A stretch of 64,000 nucleotides of DNA from DASZHJ01 sp035517495 (GTDB lineage Bacteria; Pseudomonadota; Alphaproteobacteria; ATCC43930; CGMCC-115725): contig DATIYT010000103.1 of NCBI GenBank assembly GCA_035517495.1, positions 186,001 to 250,000 of the forward strand, given 5' to 3'. Positions 34,879-44,106 of this stretch are shown piece by piece. The translations under genes were made by a program, and so were the position numbers. The notes beneath the pieces were generated by a model. The model was not told the DNA's origin, ran no database searches, and saw only the letters and a program-made list of their open reading frames with translations. How positions within the stretch are numbered: position 1 is the stretch's first letter; every line of letters begins with the position of its first letter.

Positions 34879-35631
34879 GTGACCGGCAGACCGCAAAATC
34901 CGATCATTTTGATCCCCGCACGGTTGGCTTCGACCCGACTGCCGGGAAAGCCGCTCGCCGATATCGGCGGCGAGCCAATGATCGTGCATGTCTGGCGTCG
35001 CGCGGTTGAAGCCGGTGTCGGACCGGTGGCGGTCGCTGCCGGCGATGCCGAGATCGCGGCGGCCATTGAGCGTGCAGGCGGGCGGGCGGTCCTGACCGAC
35101 CCGGGCCATCCCTCGGGCTCCGATCGAATCGCCGAGGCGCTTCATCGGCTCGATCCCGGCCGCCGCCATGACGCCGTCGTCAATGTCCAGGGAGACCTAC
35201 CGACGCTCGCTCCCTCGGCGATCCACGCGGCGCTCGAACCGCTGGCCGATCCCGGGGTCGATATCGGCACCTTGGCGACGGCGATCGCGGATGCGGGGGA
35301 ATTACGAGCACCTCACGTCATCAAGATCGCGCTGGCCTTCGCGCCGGGCCGGCGCGTCGCGCGTGCGCTTTACTTCAGCCGCAGGGTGATTCCGAGCGGC
35401 GAGGGTCCGCACTACCATCACATCGGGATCTATGCCTATCGCCGCGCCGCGCTGGAGCGATACGTTCGGCTTCCGCCGACGCCGCTGGAACAGCGAGAGA
35501 GCCTCGAGCAATTGCGCGCGCTGGAGGCGGGGATGCGCATCGACGTGGCGCTCGTTGACACCCTTCCCCTCGGCGTCGATACTCCGGCCGATCTTGAACG
35601 CGCGCGCCAAATCCTCGCGCCGCACCACTGA
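34879..35631 (+). CDS. kdsB: 3-deoxy-manno-octulosonate cytidylyltransferase
   Basis: It activates KDO as CMP-KDO for lipopolysaccharide core synthesis. The 250-residue protein has the N-terminal nucleotide-binding motif IPARLASTRLPGKPLADIGG, the NVQGDLP metal site, and the later HHIGIYAYRRAALERYVRLP signature. It starts with GTG at 34879 behind AAGGAGAA. It overlaps the pheA start (TGATG), so the genes are coupled. Its presence indicates a KDO-containing LPS and a Gram-negative envelope. Confidence 0.95.
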   Translation: MTGRPQNPIILIPARLASTRLPGKPLADIGGEPMIVHVWRRAVEAGVGPVAVAAGDAEIAAAIERAGGRAVLTDPGHPSGSDRIAEALHRLDPGRRHDAVVNVQGDLPTLAPSAIHAALEPLADPGVDIGTLATAIADAGELRAPHVIKIALAFAPGRRVARALYFSRRVIPSGEGPHYHHIGIYAYRRAALERYVRLPPTPLEQRESLEQLRALEAGMRIDVALVDTLPLGVDTPADLERARQILAPHH

Positions 35632-36521
35632 TGTCTCCGACAAATCCCGCGCCCATGCGACGCTCGCCTGCCAAGACCATCGCTTTTCAAGGCCAGGCCG
35701 GCGCCTATTCGGATTTGGCATGCCGCGAAGTCTATCCCGACATGGCGACGATGCCGTGCGATAGCTTCGAGGAAGTGATCGCCGCGGTGCGTACGCGGCG
35801 TGCCCGCCTCGCCATGCTGCCGATCGAGAACTCGGTCGCGGGCCGCGTCGCCGATATTCACCACCTGATGCCCGATTCGGGCCTGCACATCATCGGAGAG
35901 CAATTTCAGCGCGTGAACCACTGCCTGCTGGCGCCCAAAGGGGCGACGCTCAAAACCGTCAAGACCGTGCGCAGCCACGTGCATGCGCTCAATCAATGCC
36001 GAAGCTTGATCCGCGAGTTGAAGCTCAAGCCGATCGTGGCGGTTGACACCGCGGGCGCCGCCGCTGAGATCGCGGCGCGCGGCGACAAGAGCGAGGCGGC
36101 GATCGCGTCGGAGCTTGCGGCACAAATCTACAAGCTCGCGATCCTCAGGCGCGACGCGGAGGATGCCGCGCACAACACCACTCGCTTCCTGGTGATGTCG
36201 AAGACGCCGCGCATCGCGTCTCCGGCCGATGGTGTCTGCATCACCACCTTCGTCTTTCGCGTGCGCAACGTGCCGGCGGCGCTCTATAAGGCGCTCGGCG
36301 GCTTCGCTACCAACGGCGTCAACATGACCAAGCTCGAAAGCTATATGCTCGGCGGCCGGTTCTACGCGACGCAGTTCTATTCCGACATCGAAGGCCACCC
36401 GAGCGAGCGGCGCGTCAAGCTCGCGCTCGACGAGCTGAAGTTTTTCTCGCACGAGGTCAAGATACTGGGCGTCTATCCCGCACACCCCTTCCGCCTGGCC
36501 GCCGACCGCGGCGAGGATTGA
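35631..36521 (+). CDS. pheA: prephenate dehydratase
   Basis: It converts prephenate to phenylpyruvate in phenylalanine synthesis. The 296-residue protein has the catalytic domain (about 18–195), with FQGQAGAYSDLACREVYP, the IENSVAGRV loop, and NTTRFLVM carrying the TRF motif. A C-terminal ACT domain (about 205–285) carries NMTKLESYML at the ESRP position, so Phe feedback binding may be retained in altered form. No chorismate mutase domain is present, as is usual in alphaproteobacteria. It overlaps kdsB by one base. Confidence 0.95.
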   Translation: MSPTNPAPMRRSPAKTIAFQGQAGAYSDLACREVYPDMATMPCDSFEEVIAAVRTRRARLAMLPIENSVAGRVADIHHLMPDSGLHIIGEQFQRVNHCLLAPKGATLKTVKTVRSHVHALNQCRSLIRELKLKPIVAVDTAGAAAEIAARGDKSEAAIASELAAQIYKLAILRRDAEDAAHNTTRFLVMSKTPRIASPADGVCITTFVFRVRNVPAALYKALGGFATNGVNMTKLESYMLGGRFYATQFYSDIEGHPSERRVKLALDELKFFSHEVKILGVYPAHPFRLAADRGED

Positions 36522-36585
36522 TCCGGACCGGTTGCGCCGCGGTCGCGCGAATACCCATAGCTTCTGGAAGCTGTTGGCTCCGGGG

Positions 36586-37575
36586 TTAGCGCCGTCGTGT
36601 CGGCGTGCGCTTTCTCGTGCGCCGTGCCGGCGCTGCACCGCGGCGGCGCACGCGCGGGAGCGGGGAGACCGGGCGGGTCGGCGCAAAATCCCGCGCGCCG
36701 AGCCAGAACACCTCGCCCGCGCTCGTCTCGGTCTCGAGCCAGGTGAACGGCAGTCCCCCAAACTCCGCTTCCAGCAATGCCCGTCCCGTGCCGATCTCGC
36801 AAACGAGGCCGCCGCGCTCGGTCAGATGTGCCGGAGCCTCTCGCAAGATACGGCGCACGACGTCGAGCCCGTCGCTGCCGCCCGCGAGCGCGAGGCTCGG
36901 CTCATGCCGGTACTCCGGTGGCAACGCTGCCATCGCAGCGGTGCTCACATAAGGCGGGTTGGCAAGGATCAGATCGTAGCGGCGCTCGCCCAAAGGTGAA
37001 AACAGGTCGCCTTCGAAGAGCGCGATCCGATTGGCGTGGCCGCTCTCGTTCACGTTGCGTCGTGCGACTTCGAGCGCCGCCTTGGAAAGATCGGCGGCGT
37101 GAATCGACGCCCGCGGAAGTGTTCGCGCGGCCAGGATGGCGAGACATCCGGACCCCGTGCATAGGTCGAGCACCGTTCGGACCTCGCGAGCGTCGAAGAG
37201 GGCGTGCCCGGTATCGCCCAGCATGATCTCGCCGATAAAGGAGCGCGGCACGATCACCCGCTCATCCACGCGAAAGGGAACGCCGTGCATATAGGCGCGC
37301 CCCAACAGATAGGCAGCGGGTTTACGCGTTGCGATCCGAGCGTCGATCAGCTCTCGCAGGCGCTGGCGCTCCGCTTCGGTCAGCCGCGCGTCGAGGAATG
37401 GATCGAGCCGGTCGATCGGCAGGTGCAACGCCTCGAGCAGCAGAAACGCCGCTTCGTCCAGCGCGTTGTTGGTGCCGTGCCCGTAAGCGATCCCCGCAGC
37501 ATTGAAGCGGGAGACAGCGTAGCGCAGAAAATCGCGCAGGGTCTCGAAGGCGGCGGTTTCGTCGGCCGAAGTCAC
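36586..37575 (-). CDS. prmB: ribosomal protein L3 N5-glutamine methyltransferase
   Basis: A class I SAM methyltransferase of 329 residues. The PrmB-specific N-terminus (RDFLRYAVSRFNAAGIAYGH with GTNNALDEAAFL) separates it from PrmC. Motif I is VLDLCTGSGCLAI and the catalytic motif is NPPYV. The C-terminus has an extra very basic tail of about 30 residues rich in Arg and Pro, perhaps an RNA contact. It lies 6 bases downstream of nudC on the same strand. Confidence 0.88.
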   Translation of the reverse strand: MTSADETAAFETLRDFLRYAVSRFNAAGIAYGHGTNNALDEAAFLLLEALHLPIDRLDPFLDARLTEAERQRLRELIDARIATRKPAAYLLGRAYMHGVPFRVDERVIVPRSFIGEIMLGDTGHALFDAREVRTVLDLCTGSGCLAILAARTLPRASIHAADLSKAALEVARRNVNESGHANRIALFEGDLFSPLGERRYDLILANPPYVSTAAMAALPPEYRHEPSLALAGGSDGLDVVRRILREAPAHLTERGGLVCEIGTGRALLEAEFGGLPFTWLETETSAGEVFWLGARDFAPTRPVSPLPRVRRRGAAPARRTRKRTPTRRR

Positions 37576-37581
37576 GGGAGG

Positions 37582-38484
37582 TCAGCGCCCGAGCCAATCC
37601 TCGATCAGCCGCCGCGCAATAGAGTCGCGGCGCGGCAGCCGGAATTCCTCGTCGTCGGAATGCCCCTTGATGTAGGACCGTTCGAACCAGCGCGCGCCTT
37701 CGAGTTCGTCCTCGGCAAGCTTGATGTCGGTGGTGACGGCACGCGCGGTGAATCCCAGCATGATCGAGGCTGGAAACGGCCAAGGCTGCGAGGAATGATA
37801 CGTGACGTCCGCGACGACGATGCCGGTCTCCTCGTAGACCTCGCGCGCGACCGCCTGCTCCAGGCTCTCGCCCGGCTCGACGAAGCCCGCGAGCGTCGAG
37901 TGTTGTCCTTTGGGCCAGACCTTCTGCCGCCCGAGAAGCGCGCGCTCGCCATCGGTCACCAGCATGATCACGGCGGGATCGGTACGCGGAAAATGTTGCG
38001 CCTTGCAATCGGGGTTTGTGCAGCGGCGGACGTGGCCCGCCTCTTCGCTTCGGGTCGGGCTGCCGCAAACCGCGCAGAAGCGGTGACGGCTGTGCCAATA
38101 GAGGATGCCGCGCGCGTAGGCGAGGATCGCGCCCTCGTCGCGCTCGAGCAGCGGCCCGACTCGGCGCAAGTCGATGAATTCAGCCGCAGCTTCGACGCGC
38201 AGCGGCTCCAGCGGTTGCTCGCGATGCGAAAGGTCGAGGGCGAAATAGGTGCGCCGCTCCTGCAGGCCCAGCAACACTGGATCGCCCTCCAAGGCGACGG
38301 CTTCAGGCGGCAGCAATAGGGCAGCAGGGCCCTCGGCACCCGCCACCACCAGGTTCTGCCCGCGCCAAACCGCAACGAATCGCGTCTCGGGATGGTTAAG
38401 CTGCTCCGCGATCCATTCGGGTTCACGCCGGCGGTGACCCACGCGGTCGAGGGCCGAGGCGGTATAGAAATTGGGGCTCTTCAT
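37582..38484 (-). CDS. nudC: NAD+ diphosphatase / NAD-decapping Nudix hydrolase
   Basis: A 300-residue hydrolase of NADH or NAD, which can remove NAD caps from RNA. Zinc ligands are FCAVCGSP and RCTNPDC. The Nudix box is GFVEPGESLEQAVAREVYEE followed by TGI, and the NudC-defining SQPWPFPASIM follows. The start MKSPNFYTAS is chosen; the track upstream to 38601 is not conserved in type. It is adjacent to, and divergent from, the SRP RNA gene. Confidence 0.93.
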   Translation of the reverse strand: MKSPNFYTASALDRVGHRRREPEWIAEQLNHPETRFVAVWRGQNLVVAGAEGPAALLLPPEAVALEGDPVLLGLQERRTYFALDLSHREQPLEPLRVEAAAEFIDLRRVGPLLERDEGAILAYARGILYWHSRHRFCAVCGSPTRSEEAGHVRRCTNPDCKAQHFPRTDPAVIMLVTDGERALLGRQKVWPKGQHSTLAGFVEPGESLEQAVAREVYEETGIVVADVTYHSSQPWPFPASIMLGFTARAVTTDIKLAEDELEGARWFERSYIKGHSDDEEFRLPRRDSIARRLIEDWLGR

Positions 38485-38533
38485 GGGTGGCGCGACACTG
38501 GCACAAGCGCCGCGGGAAGGGCAAGCGGGCCTC

Positions 38534-38564
38534 TTGCCTCGGGACCCTCGCGGGCTGATATAGT
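38534..38564 (+). promoter_or_regulatory. promoter of the SRP RNA gene
   Basis: TATAGT at 38559–38564 ends 5 bases before the proposed 5' end of the SRP RNA, an ideal -10 position. TTGCCT at 38534–38539 is the best -35, though with a long 19-base spacer. Confidence 0.5.
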
Positions 38565-38569
38565 GGCGT

Positions 38570-38666
38570 GGGAGGTTGGCGGCGGACGGGCGCCTCGCCA
38601 ACCCGGTCAGGTCCGGAAGGAAGCAGCCGTAACGAGTTTCCGCCCGGGTCGTTTGTCCAGCCTCCC
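38570..38666 (+). ncRNA. ffs: bacterial small signal recognition particle RNA (4.5S type)
   Basis: A 97-base RNA gene that folds into one long hairpin. The ends pair as GGGAGG (38570–38575) with CCTCCC (38661–38666). The Ffh-binding domain is unmistakable: GGTCAGGTCCGGAAGGAAGC then AGCC, with the GGAA tetraloop. It forms the SRP with Ffh for co-translational targeting. It sits just before dnaX, the classic proteobacterial position. Confidence 0.95.
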
Positions 38667-38725
38667 ACCTCCTTCCGAGAAACTGGACATGGTTTCCGGG
38701 CGTTGCCCCAGATGAGCGGTTTCCG

Positions 38726-40486
38726 ATGACCGATACGCCGACCGCCTACCGCGTGCTCGCGCGCAAGTACCGTCCCGCGACCTTCGCCGAGCTGATCGGG
38801 CAGGAGGCGATGGTACGCACACTCACCAACGCGATCGCGACCGGCCGTATCGCCCACGCCTTTATCCTGACGGGCGTGCGCGGCGTCGGCAAAACCACCA
38901 CGGCGCGCATTCTGGCGCGAGCCCTGAACTGCGTCGGACCAGACGGTACCGGCGGTCCCACCATCACGCCTTGTGGGGTGTGCGAACCTTGCCGCGCCAT
39001 CGCCGAGGATCGCCATGTCGATGTGATGGAGATGGACGCGGCGTCGCGCACCGGCGTCGACGACATCCGCGAACTCACCGACGGCGTGCGCTACAAGCCG
39101 GTCGCCGCACGCTACAAGATTTACATCATCGACGAAGTGCACATGCTGTCGAAAGCGGCATTCAACGCGCTGCTGAAGACGCTGGAAGAACCTCCCCCGG
39201 ACGTGAAATTCATCTTCGCAACCACGGAGATTCACCGCGTGCCGGTGACGGTGCTCTCGCGCTGCCAGCGCTTTTCGCTCCGCCGCGTGCCGGCGGAGTT
39301 GCTGGAGCGGCACTATACCTCGATCCTCGCGCGCGAGGAGGTGGCGGCGGAGCCCGCGGCCGTTCGCCTCATTGCCCGCGCCGCCGATGGCTCGGTGCGC
39401 GACGGACTGTCGCTGCTTGATCAAGCGATTGCGCTTGCGGGCGGAGAGCCGATCGTCGCGCCGGCGGTGCGCGACATGCTGGGCATCGCCGATCGCGGCC
39501 TGGTGCTCGATCTCCTGGAGACCGCCTTCAGGGGCGACGCGGCGGGCGCCCTCCGTCAGCTCGGCGCGCTCTATGATGGCGGCGCGGATCCGGTATTGGT
39601 GGTGCAGGACCTGATGGACTTGGTCCACCTCGTGATGCGCCTCAAGCTCACCTCGACCGCGGCCGAGGACGATCCGACTTTCGAGGGCGACCGCAATCGC
39701 GCGCTGCCGCTCGCCGAGAAGCTTTCGGTTCCGGCCTTGGCCCGCGCCTGGCAACTGTTGCTCAAGGGCCTCGCGGAAACGCAAAGCGCCCCGTCGCCGA
39801 TCGCGGCGGCGGAGATGGTGCTGGTGCGCTTGGCCTACGTGGCCGATCTGCCGGCGCCCGCCGATCTCGTGAAGGCGATCGTGTCGGATGGCGGCGCCCC
39901 GAAGGCGGCGACCGCGCGCGCGCCTTCCGGCGCCGGTGCCGGTGCCGTCGGATCGACGACGACAGCGCAGCCGCGCGTGACCAGTGCCGAGCCCTCCGGC
40001 GCCGCGCCGCGCATGGCGCTGGCTCTGGCCCCCGAGCCCGCCGAGGTTCCCACTGCCGCGCCGATGCCGCGGAGTTTCGCCGAGGTCGTGGCGCTATTTG
40101 ATCAAAAGCGCGAGGCGCTGCTGCGTTCGCATCTCTTCGCCAATGTGCATCTGGTTCGCTTCGAGCAGGGACACATCGAGATCAGGCCGACCGAAACTGC
40201 ACCGCGCGATCTCGCAAATCGCCTCGGCCGCCTGTTGAGCGAATGGACCCAGGATCGCTGGGTGGTGAGCATCTCGCAAGCCGAGGGGCAACCCACTCTC
40301 CGCGAGCAAGCGGCGGCGCATGACGAAATGCTGCGCCATGAGGCGACGGCCCATCCCCTGGTTCGTGCGGTGTTCGAGACTTTCCCGGGAGCGCGGATCG
40401 AGGCTGTACGCGAGCTTGCGCGCGAGGCGGCCACGCCCGAAGCCGACGCATCCGAGGATACCGGCGAGGCAGAGGACGGCCCATGA
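38726..40486 (+). CDS. dnaX: DNA polymerase III subunits gamma/tau
   Basis: The clamp-loader ATPase of the replicative polymerase, 586 residues. The AAA+ domain has Walker A GVRGVGKTTTA near residue 50, zinc Cys residues (NCVG…CGVCEPC), Walker B IIDEVHMLS and SRCQRF. An Ala/Pro/Thr-rich linker (about 385–450) separates it from a tau C-terminal domain contacting the polymerase. I did not see an obvious A-run frameshift signal that would generate gamma. It overlaps ybaB by 4 bases (ATGA). Confidence 0.95.
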   Translation: MTDTPTAYRVLARKYRPATFAELIGQEAMVRTLTNAIATGRIAHAFILTGVRGVGKTTTARILARALNCVGPDGTGGPTITPCGVCEPCRAIAEDRHVDVMEMDAASRTGVDDIRELTDGVRYKPVAARYKIYIIDEVHMLSKAAFNALLKTLEEPPPDVKFIFATTEIHRVPVTVLSRCQRFSLRRVPAELLERHYTSILAREEVAAEPAAVRLIARAADGSVRDGLSLLDQAIALAGGEPIVAPAVRDMLGIADRGLVLDLLETAFRGDAAGALRQLGALYDGGADPVLVVQDLMDLVHLVMRLKLTSTAAEDDPTFEGDRNRALPLAEKLSVPALARAWQLLLKGLAETQSAPSPIAAAEMVLVRLAYVADLPAPADLVKAIVSDGGAPKAATARAPSGAGAGAVGSTTTAQPRVTSAEPSGAAPRMALALAPEPAEVPTAAPMPRSFAEVVALFDQKREALLRSHLFANVHLVRFEQGHIEIRPTETAPRDLANRLGRLLSEWTQDRWVVSISQAEGQPTLREQAAAHDEMLRHEATAHPLVRAVFETFPGARIEAVRELAREAATPEADASEDTGEAEDGP

Positions 40487-40806
40487 AAAATCTCGGCCAG
40501 ATGATGAAGCAGGCGCAGCAGATGCAGGAGCGCATGGCTGAGATGCAGACGCGTCTCGATCAAATCGAAGTATCGGGTCAGGCAGGCGGCGGCATGGTTC
40601 AGGCGACATTGACCGGGAAGGGCGAGCTTCGGCGCCTCAAGATTGACCCGACGCTCGCAAGCCCGGCCGAGATCGCCGTGCTCGAGGACCTCGTGGTCGC
40701 CGCGGTCAATGATGCGCGCCGACACGTCGAGCAGATGGTCGCGGAGGAGATGAGCAAGCTCACCGGCGGCCTCAAACTGCCGCCGGGAATGAAGCTGCCT
40801 TTTTAG
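40483..40806 (+). CDS. ybaB: YbaB/EbfC nucleoid-associated protein
   Basis: A small DNA-binding dimer of 107 residues. The family pattern MKQAQQMQERMAEMQ, with VSGQAGGGMVQATLTGKGEL and ending KLPPGMKLPF, is intact. It is coupled to dnaX by ATGA and followed by recR, the conserved dnaX–ybaB–recR unit. It is thought to help organise the nucleoid or DNA repair. Confidence 0.95.
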   Translation: MKNLGQMMKQAQQMQERMAEMQTRLDQIEVSGQAGGGMVQATLTGKGELRRLKIDPTLASPAEIAVLEDLVVAAVNDARRHVEQMVAEEMSKLTGGLKLPPGMKLPF

Positions 40807-40936
40807 CGATGTTTGCTCGCGTACAGTTTTGGGGTCGGCCCTGGGCCGGCCAAAGCCAACCCCCTGGGACCCGCGCCACCAAACCAAGGCGCGCGAGCAG
40901 GGTTGGAGTCGCGGCTGCTCGCGCACCTTGAAACAA

Positions 40937-41524
40937 ATGTCCGACCTCGACGCGCTGATCCAACTTCTTGCGAAGCTGCCAGGCTTGGGGCCGCGCTCGG
41001 CCCGCCGCGCGGCGTTGCATCTCGTGAAGCGGCGCGAGACGTTGATGCAGCCACTGGCGGAGACCATGCTTGCGGCGGCCGAGCGAATTCGCGCCTGCTC
41101 TATCTGCGGCAATCTCGACACCGGCGACCCCTGCGCGCTTTGCAGCGATCCCCGGCGCGATCCGCATCTCATCTGCGTGGTCGAGGACGTGGCCGATCTC
41201 TGGGCAATTGAGCGTACCGCTGCCTTTCGCGGCCGTTACCACGTGCTTGGCGGCACGCTGTCGGCGCTGGAGGGGGTCGGCCCAGAGGAGCTGCGCATCG
41301 ACGCGCTGATTGCCCGCGCGACGGGCGAGGTGCGGGAGATCATTCTGGCGCTCAACGCGACGGTCGAGGGACAGACCACCGCGCACTACATCACGGACCG
41401 CTTGGCAGGCACGGGCGTTGCAGTCTCGCGTCTCGCCCACGGCGTGCCGGTCGGCGGCGAGCTGGATTATCTCGATGAAGGCACCTTGAGCGCAGCTCTG
41501 GCGCAACGCCGTCCGCTTTCGTAG
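40937..41524 (+). CDS. recR: recombination protein RecR
   Basis: A 195-residue RecFOR-pathway protein that helps RecA load at gaps. The HhH motif (LAKLPGLGPRSARRAALHLV) is followed by the C4 zinc finger (CSICGNLDTGDPCALC) and a Toprim domain (ICVVEDVADLWAIE to GTL). The start MSDLDAL is the family N-terminus; the longer frame from 40829 is not. A 130-base gap after ybaB holds nothing else I recognise. Confidence 0.94.
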   Translation: MSDLDALIQLLAKLPGLGPRSARRAALHLVKRRETLMQPLAETMLAAAERIRACSICGNLDTGDPCALCSDPRRDPHLICVVEDVADLWAIERTAAFRGRYHVLGGTLSALEGVGPEELRIDALIARATGEVREIILALNATVEGQTTAHYITDRLAGTGVAVSRLAHGVPVGGELDYLDEGTLSAALAQRRPLS

Positions 41525-41531
41525 CGCCGCC

Positions 41532-42497
41532 TCAGGGGGTGAGGTGCATCATCCCGAGCTTGGGTGGCAGAAGCCAAGCGCCGGTCGGCCCAATGCCCCG
41601 CCACTTGGCAAGGAGCGCCGCTCCCGCGCTCGATTCCGCGGCCTTGAGCGCGGTCGCGGTGGCAGCGCAGCTCGCCAGGGGGTAGCCCGCGATCACGACG
41701 GGTATCTCCGACGGCGTGTCCGCCGCAACGCTCGGGGCCAGCTCTTGCAGAATTTCGCCCGGAACCAGCGGCTCGACCACCACCAGCGACTGGCTCGGCA
41801 AAGTGACCTTGCGGACCGCGGGGTGACCGGCCTCGGTGTCCGCGATGGAGCCCAGCTCGACTGTGACGCGGCCGCGAAAATCGGCGCCAGTGACCACACC
41901 GACCACGCGTCCCTCCGCGTCCACGGCGGGTGCACCGGAAAAGCCCCAGGCTACCGCTACGGGATCGCTCGCCTCGCCCACCAGGATCGAACCGCCGGAG
42001 GTCGCGATCGCCAACCCCTCGATGTGCTGAAACCTCGCTTGTGAAGCCGTGCTTGTGAACGCAGCGATCCCCACCACCGCCACATCGTCGAGGACGAGGC
42101 TCATGCCCTCAACGGTCGCCTCGTGGGAAAGGCCCGAGACCAGCACGCCGACGCGACCGATCGCGCTTCCGTCGGAGAAGAACGCCATCAGCTCTGCATC
42201 GGCAGGGTAGTTCTCGTCGGCGGTATCGACCACGTGCGCCGCGGTCACGATCCTGGGGCCGCCGCCGCTGCCCTGGACCACGAAGCCGGTGCCTTCCGAC
42301 AGCAGCGAGCCATCGCCGCGCACCACCCCGAGAAAGATGGTCGCGCGTTCGATCTTCTCGGCGCGCGCATGATTGATCGATCCAAGAAAACAAGAGGCCT
42401 CGGCGCCCGTTACCGGCGAAAGCGCCGTGGCCGCGCCCGCACCGGCGAGCCCTCCGAGACTCGCGATGACCGCGAGCTTTGCCCAGGTAAAAGGCAT
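41532..42497 (-). CDS. exported trypsin-like serine protease
   Basis: About 321 residues with an N-terminal signal or anchor helix (AVIASLGGLAGAGAATAL). The chymotrypsin-fold triad is visible: His in VTAAHVVD, Asp in LDDVAVVGI, and Ser in WGFSGAPAVD (G-x-S-G). There is no PDZ domain, so it is not a full DegP/HtrA. A C-terminal region of about 100 residues is unassigned. ATG at 42497 is chosen; GTG at 42506 is also possible. It is convergent with recR (7-base gap). Substrate unknown. Confidence 0.78.
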   Translation of the reverse strand: MPFTWAKLAVIASLGGLAGAGAATALSPVTGAEASCFLGSINHARAEKIERATIFLGVVRGDGSLLSEGTGFVVQGSGGGPRIVTAAHVVDTADENYPADAELMAFFSDGSAIGRVGVLVSGLSHEATVEGMSLVLDDVAVVGIAAFTSTASQARFQHIEGLAIATSGGSILVGEASDPVAVAWGFSGAPAVDAEGRVVGVVTGADFRGRVTVELGSIADTEAGHPAVRKVTLPSQSLVVVEPLVPGEILQELAPSVAADTPSEIPVVIAGYPLASCAATATALKAAESSAGAALLAKWRGIGPTGAWLLPPKLGMMHLTP

Positions 42498-42589
42498 CTG
42501 CGACACCGGCCTCTCACAATGGCAGGTGCAACAATTTGGTCACAATATTGGTTAACTAGTCCAAAATGTATGGTTAACAAGGCCTTACC

Positions 42590-43915
42590 CTACTCCAGTA
42601 GGCGGGGTGTTCCGGCCGACTCGAACTCGGCCGCTTCGGCCTCGATCAGGGAAGGGTCATCGCCCGTCTGCACCGAGAATGTGGGGAGGGCAATCGGCAG
42701 GGCTTTCTTTGGCAGAATGCCGAGGCTCGCAAGCTTCTGCGCGCGCGGCAGCAGCCGGGTATTGATCGACCCGGTGAGCCGCGCAAAGTGATCGACGGCA
42801 TTCTTGAGGTTGGCCCCCATTTTCACGGCGTGGCCAAGCACCATTGCCACGCTTTCGAGCAAGGCGCCGCATCGTTCGACGATCTCGCGTTGGTTCTCCA
42901 TCTGCCTCAAGCGGCGAATTTCGGCGCTGGCAATCATCAGCGCCGAATTGAGCCCTGCCGGTCCCGCCGGGATGATCTGGACGGCCCGCGCGCGCTGGTA
43001 AAAGTCGCGGTCGGCGAGATTGAGGCGCTCGAGCGCCGCCTCGCTCGGCAGGTACATCAGGCTGACGACATGCGGGTCCCGACTGCGTCCGGATTGCCGG
43101 CAAATCGCGAGCACGGCATTGCGATAATCCTTTTCCGAGAGGCTCTTCAGGTGCTGGTTCATGGTGCGCGCCAAATTCTCGTAGGCACGCGCCTGCTCGG
43201 GGCCGTCCTTCTCCGCGATCTCCAGCAGAAACTTCGACGCCTTACAGTCGATCACCAGAACCGTGTCCGTCGGCAAGAACACGACCGCGTCGGGCCGAAG
43301 GCGCTTCCCTGTCTCCTCATCGGCGGCGGTTGCTTGCAACACGTAGTCGCGCCCGGACTCGAGACCAAGAGACGCCAGCAAGTTGGCGAGGCCGATCTCC
43401 GCGTGCTGGCCGGCGCCGCCCGGACTCGAAAGCGCGCGCATCAGCGTCTCGACGCCGCCGCCGGTCTTCTCCACGCGGTCGCTGAGCACATGCACCACTT
43501 GGCTCAGCTCGCTCACCTGGCGCACCAGCGCCTCGCTCGCTGTCTGTACGCGCTGTTCGGTCTCCTGGCGCTGCGCTTCGCTCTCGCGCTTATGGTCGTC
43601 GAGCAATTTCGAGGAAAGCTGCGTCGCCGTATCGGAAACGGCGGCTTTGGCGGCATTCAGCATGTCCGCTTGGAGGCGCTCGAAATCGGCCAGGCGCGCG
43701 CGCATCCCTTCAACCTCGGCGCGGGCGGCGGCAGCGGTCTCGATGGCGGCGACGCGCTCGCCATTCGCGGCATCGCGCTCCGCCCGCGCCATATCGGCTG
43801 TGTGCTGCACGCCGATCAGGCGCGCCGTCGCCTCGACGCCGCGGCGCCAAAACCAAAGCGCCGCCGCGACACCGAGCGCGGCGCAAATCGCGGCAGCAAT
43901 AGTGAGGTGAGCCAT
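42590..43915 (-). CDS. rmuC: DNA recombination protein RmuC
   Basis: A protein of about 441 residues. An N-terminal TM helix (IAAAICAALGVAAALWFW) precedes a long coiled coil (about 35–180), then a PD-(D/E)XK-nuclease-like RmuC domain (about 190–400). The domain includes RPDAVVFLPTDTVLVIDCKA (Asp and the D-x-K residues) and YLPSEAALE. RmuC limits inversions at short repeats in E. coli. The start at 43915 places the TM helix first; 43927 is an alternative. Confidence 0.9.
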   Translation of the reverse strand: MAHLTIAAAICAALGVAAALWFWRRGVEATARLIGVQHTADMARAERDAANGERVAAIETAAAARAEVEGMRARLADFERLQADMLNAAKAAVSDTATQLSSKLLDDHKRESEAQRQETEQRVQTASEALVRQVSELSQVVHVLSDRVEKTGGGVETLMRALSSPGGAGQHAEIGLANLLASLGLESGRDYVLQATAADEETGKRLRPDAVVFLPTDTVLVIDCKASKFLLEIAEKDGPEQARAYENLARTMNQHLKSLSEKDYRNAVLAICRQSGRSRDPHVVSLMYLPSEAALERLNLADRDFYQRARAVQIIPAGPAGLNSALMIASAEIRRLRQMENQREIVERCGALLESVAMVLGHAVKMGANLKNAVDHFARLTGSINTRLLPRAQKLASLGILPKKALPIALPTFSVQTGDDPSLIEAEAAEFESAGTPRLLE

Positions 43916-44051
43916 GTTCGCTATCATCGATCTCGCACTGGGCTGGGACGTGCGCCATCCTATCAGGACGAAACGAGAACGGAAGTATATTGACCGCAAG
44001 CGCTTGTGAATTGCCCCCAGCAGCGCCATGCGTCTCTGCGCGTCGGCAGGG

Positions 44052-44080
44052 TTGACGGTACGGCCGGGGACAACTACCTA
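44052..44080 (+). promoter_or_regulatory. putative promoter of the def–fmt–truA operon
   Basis: TTGACG (44052–44057) and TACCTA (44075–44080) with a 17-base spacer, 27 bases before the def start. The -35 is strong and the -10 weak. Confidence 0.35.
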
Positions 44081-44106
44081 GAGGGTTCGTATTACTGGGA
44101 TTTCTT

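Noticed and set aside
38726..40486. Programmed frameshift in dnaX to make gamma
   Set aside because: I did not find an A-rich slippery heptamer with a downstream hairpin in the linker region by eye.
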